A stretch of DNA of 11,913 nucleotides, taken from Deltaproteobacteria bacterium (GTDB taxonomy: Bacteria > Bdellovibrionota > UBA1018 > UBA923). Position numbers and translations under genes: made by a program. Below the pieces are notes generated by a model, which searched no databases, was not told the DNA's origin, and saw nothing but the letters and a program-made list of their open reading frames with translations. Location of the stretch: NCBI GenBank assembly GCA_016194795.1, contig JACQAX010000344.1:1-11913 (forward strand), written 5' to 3'. Shown piece by piece: positions 8,101 through 11,913 of this stretch. Positions within the stretch are counted from its first letter, which is position 1. The number at the start of each line of letters is the position of its first letter.

Positions 8101-8849
8101 ACGTTCCACCCCTGCGCCATGCTCTGCATGAGGCGGAAGGCACCCGAGAAAATCGAGCCGTTGATCGCGGCCCGGTAGCACATCGGGTTGCCGCCGCCCG
8201 CGGCGGCGCAGGTGTCGATGGCGAGGCGGAAGCTGTCGGTCGCCGTCGACTCGTTCTGTGCGGCCTCGACGATCGACGACGCGACTTTGGAGATGGGTTT
8301 GTTCTTGAATGACGGATCGGTGATGCCCTTGCCGAGCGCGCTCTCGAAGGCGGCAAGCACGGCGTCGGCGACCGCGTCACAGAGCAGGCCCTGGTCGCCG
8401 GCTTTCGCCAGACAGCGCTGAGTGGCGCCGTCCTGGCAAAGGAACGTCACGATCAGCTCCTGAGTCACCGGTACCGCGGCGATCGCGAACTCGCCGTTGG
8501 CGAAGCTTCCCGAGGCGAGCGCGCTGCCGCCGCCCCCGACGGCGGCAGCGGCATAGGTGCCCGAGCCGCACGTGTTGGCGTCGAGTGCCGACGACGACAC
8601 GGCAAGCGCTGCGCCCGTATAAACGTTCGCAAGCCGCACGAGCCCCGAAGACGATGACGAAGACGACGAGGTGACCGTTCCCGAGATCGCGGCCAGGGCG
8701 CCTGGGCCCGGCGCGGGCCCGTTGCCGGGCGCTCCGCCACCGCTCACGCCGCCGTTGGTGGAGCCGGCGGTGGCTCCTCCCGTATTACAGCCGGTCGCGG
8801 TCAGGACGACGGTCAGGATCACAAGAAACACACTCGTGGAAAAACGCAT
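5187..8849 (-). CDS. Large Cys-rich surface lipoprotein of unknown function
   Basis: The protein has 1220 residues from ATG8849, chosen because GGAGG (8857-8861) lies 7 nt upstream and because it begins a proper signal peptide. MRFSTSVFLV then a hydrophobic stretch end in LTATGC, giving lipidated C21. A Gly/Ser/Pro-rich tether (22-50) and a run of eight Ser (61-68) follow. Residues ~54-130 (ISGTVT..., GSFANGEFAIAAVPV) look like a small beta-sandwich resembling carboxypeptidase regulatory-like domains (inference). The remainder is not recognised. It holds 24 further cysteines, an even number consistent with disulfides outside the cytoplasm. CDDVGGPDGIPNGKCDC (969-985) looks like an Asp/Asn-rich calcium loop of the thrombospondin-3/EF-hand kind. 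No catalytic signature was recognised. It lies downstream of an outer-membrane barrel gene on the same strand and may act with it. Adhesin, surface assembly factor or secreted-substrate binder are all possible; function is unknown. Confidence 0.85.
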   Translation of the reverse strand: MRFSTSVFLVILTVVLTATGCNTGGATAGSTNGGVSGGGAPGNGPAPGPGALAAISGTVTSSSSSSSSGLVRLANVYTGAALAVSSSALDANTCGSGTYAAAAVGGGGSALASGSFANGEFAIAAVPVTQELIVTFLCQDGATQRCLAKAGDQGLLCDAVADAVLAAFESALGKGITDPSFKNKPISKVASSIVEAAQNESTATDSFRLAIDTCAAAGGGNPMCYRAAINGSIFSGAFRLMQSMAQGWNVEGIFNLVADVMGYDIDIDNLIYSDFGTKLDASLSTDFVAQARAFVSHVVVSDGYAVKLECSMHYSKYHAGGRLKYPPAVVTSGGVTQPTCRNDAALALNGFTPAQIAAIYAVLDGGAYRQVKLGTVDCVSGGGGNWDQPGYFCVDPPSLAFVSKFKEANRNDPTGANRPTDDNQRSISLIEVFPELFVGMNEMLTGDFNIANACAVNVPDGPPDVAPSQLCQSWFSSWLASQRKNFAGLLGLYLYLKDASASGNGLFSLDDIHKIFANGGFLDSRLIAWGPGLGGRQLSNGYYVSPVLARDGAGFSVQDVFRWNFNLPAAQAEADALVNAALAASSISYDDTFKMFENIPTSQQIHDYVFGSSHHEEWNPFGSKYFYAAAVGSSNEPILCRMFTAASGLAVEKELDSTVRIDCAGSFAADDSIYPYVLQERGWMGDDRGRIYALADRKSGQTIRPGDNEVILEQIHPGNPAGECNSVDVANSVVTARLRYGWGNDAREDAVKAYCLNMSDFTVSNRLAFYWGGNLEISQSDGFGNSWKWQVGQVGRVDTAGANPTDIAPVCYFAPSGNLAFDPQTKFASSGGDGLTGGAVVEADGKLSSAGVGQWAAKLAPCSSSYSGMTRYYLVQLGSRSSGALRSDLRAYLIGGASGSEQLQFRSWGEGVSSWEDQFVYLEAATIEALLAGGEPNLVPRVAPAFPPTYTMNVKLLNQKHDAKFDPYCDDVGGPDGIPNGKCDCYVKGTTTFKDPNTCTLEDDAAEPTLSQLPYSPGQPNTVAFQALFARLGGQAGEDLHYVDDANTVEFTGSYLQSNQLWMNTDDVFQCALKAPGDAGYKKPLYVRWDGFWKGHEGCPTAGGQLTGGPIRLINPQPMRNAYDIERPNTVIKLANYATKTVGQGVRVGRTDKVFSFDEALALIALRYRMPPSGVAIRDGAQPAVGLYPVFESVDSGDNAKRDPVSAVLRALTRPEELAP
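8646..8669 (-). repeat. Imperfect trinucleotide tract encoding eight serines
   Basis: Eight consecutive Ser codons (a mix of TCG, TCT and TCA) encode residues 61-68 of the lipoprotein, at the end of its flexible tether. Codon mixing makes the DNA repeat imperfect, so slippage is possible but less likely than in a pure repeat. Confidence 0.7.
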
Positions 8850-8856
8850 CGGTTCG

Positions 8857-8861
8857 CCTCC
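8857..8861 (-). promoter_or_regulatory. Shine-Dalgarno for the lipoprotein gene
   Basis: On the minus strand GGAGG lies 7 nt before ATG8849. It favours this start over the in-frame codon at 8903, which would add 18 non-signal-like residues before the signal peptide. Confidence 0.7.
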
Positions 8862-8862
8862 A

Positions 8863-8881
8863 TGCCCGAATCGTTCGGGCA
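8863..8881 (-). promoter_or_regulatory. Perfect 8-bp inverted repeat directly before the lipoprotein RBS
   Basis: Read on the minus strand, TGCCCGAA-CGA-TTCGGGCA forms a perfect 8-bp stem with a 3-nt loop, ending one base before the GGAGG. No T-run follows, so it is not an ordinary intrinsic terminator. It could be an RNA hairpin that limits ribosome access, an mRNA-stabilising structure, or a dyad operator. The whole intergenic stretch (8850-8968) shows no convincing promoter hexamers; a weak 5-bp stem near 8950 was not considered meaningful. Confidence 0.5.
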
Positions 8882-8968
8882 GCGCGACGAACCTTGCAGC
8901 CACGATGCCAGCAGCCGGGTCGCGTGCTTTCGCTGCGTTACGAGCGGCGGGCGCTCATCGAACCCGTG

Positions 8969-9895
8969 TCACAGGGACACACTCAGCTGCGCTCCAGCGA
9001 CGGCTGAGGCATTGAGCTCGACCCGGTCGTGGCGATCCTTGAAGAACTTCTCCGAGTAGAAATAGGAGCGCGCGAACGCGTAGCCGCCCCAGAGCTCGAG
9101 CGAGACGTTTGGCGAGAGGGGCGAGCGGATCCCGCCGAAAGCGCGGTGCTCGTCGAAGTAGAGGCGCTCGCGAGTCGAAGCGCGCCCGGCGATCAGGTAG
9201 CGCTGGTCAGTCGAAGCGAAGCCGACGAAGACCCGTGCCGGCCCTGCGACGCGACAGGCGACCTGGGCGTTGACGATGGTCGGGAAGAAATAAGAAAAGC
9301 TGAGCATCCAGTCCGGATCGGGCTGGTAGGAGACGTTCGCGAACGGGAGGCCGAACAAGCCCGTGAACTTCTTGTCCGGTGAGCGGTAGAAATAGGCCAC
9401 GCCGGGAATGGGCACGTAGTTGGCGAACTGGCGGTTGTTCGACTCGTTCAAGAAAAAGAACCAGCCGTGGCGCGCGTCGCTCGGAAGGTAATAATAGGCC
9501 GTCGCCGAAAGCGTGACCTCGTCGAAGCTGTGGAACGGTTTGTCGCTCGCCGACCCGACTCCGAGCGTACCCCCGACGAGGTGGCCCATCCCGAGATAAC
9601 GGCGGTACGAGCCCGAGAGGCTCGTGTCCCAGAGCGGATTCGGCACCGGCGCATCCGCGGCGCGCTCCCGCAGGCTGCCGTGTACGAGCCATTCTTCTTT
9701 TTCGGTGAGCGAGAGCGGCACGGTCAAACCCGCCTCGTGCTGAATCGGCTTTCCCGATACCCGATACTGGCCGCGCGTCGTCGGCGTACCCTGCGAAGGG
9801 TTCATGAAGGCGAGCGCCTCACCGACCTGCGCGCGAGCCGGGGGCGCGAAAGCCACCCCCAGTAAGAATAACGTGATCGAGGCGCGCCGCTTCAT
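8969..9895 (-). CDS. Predicted outer-membrane beta-barrel protein
   Basis: The precursor has 308 residues. ATG9895 was chosen because it opens a classic Sec signal peptide, MKRRASITLFLLGVAF..., with an A20-R-A22 cleavage site, and because the purine-rich AAGGAG...GGGAGAAGGA sequence lies upstream. Longer in-frame starts at 9925 (ATG) and 9949 (TTG) would place an odd extension before the signal. The mature part is rich in alternating aromatic/hydrophobic strands (LWDTSLSGSYRRYLGMG, VTLSATAYYYLP, WFFFLNESNNRQF, WMLSFSYFFPT, VSLELWGGYAFARSYFY, VELNASAVAGAQLSVSL) as in transmembrane barrels. Its general look recalls DUF6268-type barrels, but that family assignment is tentative. The last residue is Leu rather than the common Phe/Trp. 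It is followed by the large lipoprotein gene and may share its transcript. Confidence 0.8.
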   Translation of the reverse strand: MKRRASITLFLLGVAFAPPARAQVGEALAFMNPSQGTPTTRGQYRVSGKPIQHEAGLTVPLSLTEKEEWLVHGSLRERAADAPVPNPLWDTSLSGSYRRYLGMGHLVGGTLGVGSASDKPFHSFDEVTLSATAYYYLPSDARHGWFFFLNESNNRQFANYVPIPGVAYFYRSPDKKFTGLFGLPFANVSYQPDPDWMLSFSYFFPTIVNAQVACRVAGPARVFVGFASTDQRYLIAGRASTRERLYFDEHRAFGGIRSPLSPNVSLELWGGYAFARSYFYSEKFFKDRHDRVELNASAVAGAQLSVSL

Positions 9896-9910
9896 TCCTT
9901 CTCCCACTCC

Positions 9911-9958
9911 TTTGGACTTTGGCATCTTAAAGAAATCCAAACAATCCAAAAAACCAAA
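9911..9958. repeat. AT-rich island with five TTTGG/CCAAA elements between divergent genes
   Basis: The 96-bp gap between the divergent genes holds TTTGG at 9911 and 9918 and CCAAA at 9937, 9946 and 9954. The right-hand three form near-tandem 9-mers (AATCCAAAC, AATCCAAAA, AACCAAATG). The left pair is in inverted orientation to the right trio. It stands out against GC-rich surroundings and looks like a multi-site operator or an upstream promoter element, but the binding protein is unknown. Confidence 0.45.
9924..9929 (-). promoter_or_regulatory. Weak candidate -10 element for the barrel/lipoprotein unit
   Basis: On the minus strand TAAGAT (4 of 6 to TATAAT) sits about 30 nt upstream of ATG9895, preceded by T-rich sequence. 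No good -35 hexamer is at the right spacing; the best is a T-rich TTTTTG 17 nt upstream. It would be compatible with the ATG9895 start. This is a low-confidence guess. Confidence 0.25.
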
Positions 9959-9982
9959 TGGGTGGGAGACGCGAGACGAAGC

Positions 9983-9987
9983 GGGGG
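9983..9987 (+). promoter_or_regulatory. Shine-Dalgarno-like G-run deciding the DJ-1/PfpI start
   Basis: GGGGG lies 4 nt before ATG9992. The alternative starts GTG9962 and ATG10013 lack a comparable site at normal spacing, although the conserved fold begins only near residue 11, so ATG10013 cannot be excluded. Confidence 0.45.
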
Positions 9988-9991
9988 AACG

Positions 9992-10723
9992 ATGCTACGC
10001 ATTTCGTTACACATGGCCACGAGGAACATTCTCATCCCCGTTCCGGATCGCGATTTCGACACGACCGAGGTTTCGGTGCCCTGGCGCCTCCTCACGCGCG
10101 CCGGCCACCGCGTGACGTTCGCCACCGAAAAGGGCGGAGCCGCCCCGGCCTGCGACCCCTTGCTGCTGACGGGGGTGGTTTTCGGAAAGCTCGGGGCCGA
10201 ACCGGAGGCGCGCGCCTTTTACGAGGAGCTCACGCGCTCGCCGGAGTTCAAGGCGCCCATCGCCTGGGACGCGATCAAGCCCGACGAGTACGACGCGCTC
10301 CTGCTGCCCGGCGGGCATGCGCCGGGAATGACGCAGTACCTGGGAAGCGAGCCGTTGCGAAAAAAAGTGCGCGAGTTCTGGTTGCTCGGGCGTCCGACGG
10401 CCGCCATCTGCCACGGCGTGCTCGTGCTCGCGCGCGCGGGCGTGCTGGGTGACCGCCGCACCACCTGCCTGCCGAAGTACATGGAGCGGCTCGCCTACTA
10501 TCTCACTTTCTGGAGGCATGGGCGTTATTACCGCACCTATCCCGACTACACCGAGGACGAGGTCTGCTCGTTTCTTCGCGACCCTTCGGCGCAGTTTCAG
10601 CGCGGCCCGCTCACCCTCGGCGGCAACGAGACTTTCGTCGTCGAGGACGGCAACTATCTTTCCGCGCGCTGGCCCGGGGACGCTTACGTCTTCGCCAACC
10701 GCTTACTGGAGAAGCTGCAATGA
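9992..10723 (+). CDS. DJ-1/PfpI-family protein (class I glutamine amidotransferase-like fold)
   Basis: The protein has 243 residues from ATG9992. RNILIPVPDRDFD (11-23) is the first strand and loop. E26 in TTEVSVPW sits where the family has its conserved acidic partner. Strand VTFATEKG (41-48), LLLPGGHAPGM (103-113) and AAICHGVLVLARAG (137-150) follow. C140-H141 form the nucleophile elbow. The family covers Hsp31-like glyoxalases/chaperones, deglycase-like proteins and PfpI; which activity applies is not evident. A long segment after the elbow (TCLPKYMERLAYYLTFWRHG, ~158-177, then RYYRTYPDYTEDEV) is larger than in minimal DJ-1 and may form a lid. The C-terminus (GNYLSARWPGDAYVFANRLLEKL) is family-typical. 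No signal peptide is seen, so it should be cytoplasmic. It overlaps the next gene by ATGA at 10720-10723. Confidence 0.88.
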   Translation: MLRISLHMATRNILIPVPDRDFDTTEVSVPWRLLTRAGHRVTFATEKGGAAPACDPLLLTGVVFGKLGAEPEARAFYEELTRSPEFKAPIAWDAIKPDEYDALLLPGGHAPGMTQYLGSEPLRKKVREFWLLGRPTAAICHGVLVLARAGVLGDRRTTCLPKYMERLAYYLTFWRHGRYYRTYPDYTEDEVCSFLRDPSAQFQRGPLTLGGNETFVVEDGNYLSARWPGDAYVFANRLLEKLQ

Positions 10724-11607
10724 GAAATCTGCTCTTTGGAACGTTGTTGGGAGCGGCGGTGGCGTTTTCGGGCGTCCTGAGCCCAGCGTCGGCCCAGGCC
10801 TCGGTCGCCGAGCGCATCCAGCAGATCAGCGCGAAGTACCTTGGCACCCCCTACGTGCTCGACCCGTTCGGCGAGGGCGAGAACGGGAAGTTCGACCGCG
10901 ATCCGCTTTACCGCTTCGACGCCTTCGACTGCACGACGTACGTCGAGACCATGATGGCGCTGGCGCTCTCGCACGACGGCGACTTCAACGAGTTCTTCAA
11001 CACGCTCCAGCGCATCCGCTACCGCGACGGGACGATCGGCTACGTGACGCGCAACCACTTTCCCGAAGTCGACTGGATTCCCAACAACACGCGCGCGGGC
11101 TTCATCAGCGACGTCACCGAAGCCGTCGCCGGCCCGTTCGGCGTCCAGCAGGCGCGCGCCGTCATCGACAAGCGCTCGTGGTACGAGCACAAGCAGCTCG
11201 ACCAGCTCAACGTGCCCGGCGCCTCGCGCGAGCAAAAAGAGCTGCTGCTCTCCGAGCTGCGCGCCGAAGGGGTGAAGTACCAGCCCGAGCTCAGCGTCAT
11301 GCCCTATATCGGCATCGACCAGCTCTTCCCGAGTGGCGAGCCCAACGCCGAGCTTTTCGCGCGCATCCCCCCGGGCAGCGTCCTCAACGTCGTGCGGCCC
11401 GACTGGGACCTGTCGGGCACCGAAGGCACCCACCTCAACGTCTCCCATCAGGCGCTCGTCGTGAAAAAAGACGGCGTGCTCACCGTGCGCCACGCGACGA
11501 CCGGGAGCTTCCAGCGCGTCGTCGACCAGCCGCTCGCCGAGTGGCTGCACGGGTTCATCGGTCATCCCACGATCAAAGGGATCAACCTGCTTCGGATCCG
11601 GGAATGA
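10720..11607 (+). CDS. Secreted DUF1460-family N-acetylmuramoyl-L-alanine amidase-like protein
   Basis: This 295-residue protein has a Sec signal peptide (MRNLLFGTLLGAAVAF..., likely cut after A23-S-A25). The mature part matches the DUF1460 branch of the NlpC/P60 papain-like superfamily. GTPYVLDPFGEG (42-53) leads to RFDAFDCTTYVET, with the nucleophile C71. RNHFPEVDWIPNN (111-123) is a family signature. H243 in LNVSHQALVV is the probable catalytic His, followed by RHATT near 258 and the closing PLAEWL. Structurally studied relatives act on peptidoglycan or muropeptides, cutting the amide between MurNAc and the stem peptide, so a periplasmic wall-recycling or remodelling role is inferred. The start overlaps the upstream DJ-1-like gene, with GGAGA just ahead of it, and its own stop overlaps the DUF1853 gene, so the three are almost certainly co-translated from one message. 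Confidence 0.87.
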   Translation: MRNLLFGTLLGAAVAFSGVLSPASAQASVAERIQQISAKYLGTPYVLDPFGEGENGKFDRDPLYRFDAFDCTTYVETMMALALSHDGDFNEFFNTLQRIRYRDGTIGYVTRNHFPEVDWIPNNTRAGFISDVTEAVAGPFGVQQARAVIDKRSWYEHKQLDQLNVPGASREQKELLLSELRAEGVKYQPELSVMPYIGIDQLFPSGEPNAELFARIPPGSVLNVVRPDWDLSGTEGTHLNVSHQALVVKKDGVLTVRHATTGSFQRVVDQPLAEWLHGFIGHPTIKGINLLRIRE

Positions 11608-11913
11608 GCGACCGCGCCTATGCCGAGGACCTCGACTGGGCGCTCGCCAGCCCCTCGCTGCTCTCGGGAGAGCGCATCGTCACCGACGAGCAGTGCCGCG
11701 CGCTGTTTGCCCGCGCGCGTCCCACCGATCCCGCCGATCTGGCCGCCTACGTCCGCGAGCACCTGAAAAGCCCGCGCCTCGGCATCTACTTCGAGGTGCT
11801 CGTGCGCTACTGGCTGGAGCGAAAGCTCGGGATGCGCGACGTGCGCAGCAACGTCCCCATCCGCGACCCCAGGGGCGCGACGCTCGGGGAGCTGGATTTT
11901 CTTTTCGTCGACC
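11604..11913 (+). CDS. DUF1853-family protein (3' partial)
   Basis: The first 103 codons are present and the frame is open at the window edge. The start is ATG11604 in an ATGA overlap with the upstream amidase gene. Features typical of DUF1853 are visible: DLDWALASPSLL (9-20), SPRLGIYFEVLVRYWLE (56-72), and GATLGELDFLF (91-101). The spacing of E64 (helix), then E96 and D98 in G-E-L-D-F, resembles the first half of a PD-(D/E)XK nuclease core. This is an inference, because the Lys-bearing strand would lie beyond the window. No signal peptide is seen, so it is probably cytoplasmic. Its function in this operon is unknown. Confidence 0.78.
   Translation, partial: MSDRAYAEDLDWALASPSLLSGERIVTDEQCRALFARARPTDPADLAAYVREHLKSPRLGIYFEVLVRYWLERKLGMRDVRSNVPIRDPRGATLGELDFLFVD

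Noticed and set aside
8948..8962. Small inverted repeat (GAGCG/CGCTC) just after the barrel gene as a terminator
   Set aside because: It has only a 5-bp stem and no T-run on the minus strand.
9918..9935. Sigma-54 type promoter (TGGCA at 9920)
   Set aside because: There is no GC element at the required distance for the -12 box.
1..11913. Additional SOS boxes (GAAC-N4-GTTC, CTGT-N8-ACAG, TTAC-N3-GTAA) in front of other genes
   Set aside because: Scanning the gaps by eye gave no convincing match. The cassette's own operator would lie upstream of the window.

Overview
The window is a GC-rich (by eye roughly two thirds G+C), densely packed chromosomal segment from a Gram-negative bacterium. A lipobox lipoprotein, a predicted outer-membrane barrel and a periplasmic murein amidase-like protein all point to a double membrane. 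The lexA-imuA-imuB-dnaE2 arrangement and the general look of the proteins suggest a proteobacterial or deltaproteobacterial-grade lineage, possibly Bdellovibrionota. That placement is only an inference. No tRNA, rRNA, CRISPR array, insertion sequence or phage gene was seen.

Region 1 (1-5186, + strand) is a damage-inducible mutagenesis cassette. It holds the C-terminal catalytic half of LexA, then ImuA (RecA-like accessory protein), ImuB (catalytically dead Y-family polymerase that serves as clamp adaptor) and DnaE2/ImuC (error-prone C-family polymerase). The genes overlap or nearly touch, so they should be co-transcribed and controlled by LexA from a promoter upstream of the window. ImuB and DnaE2 each carry a clear beta-clamp motif (QRDLF and QLSLF). 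ImuB is unusual: it has no room for a fingers domain. ImuA keeps a perfect Walker A motif.

Region 2 (5187-9895, - strand) encodes two envelope proteins transcribed toward dnaE2. A ~300-residue outer-membrane beta-barrel-like protein comes first, followed after 119 bp by a 1220-residue Cys-rich surface lipoprotein of unknown function. The lipoprotein gene abuts dnaE2 stop to stop with no spacer. A perfect 8-bp hairpin sits just before its ribosome binding site.

Region 3 (9896-9991) is a short divergent promoter region with an AT-rich island containing five copies of TTTGG/CCAAA.

Region 4 (9992-11913, + strand) is a tight operon joined by ATGA overlaps: a DJ-1/PfpI-family protein, a secreted DUF1460 NlpC/P60-like amidase, and the first 103 codons of a DUF1853 protein that runs off the window. 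No intergenic stretch exceeds 300 bases.
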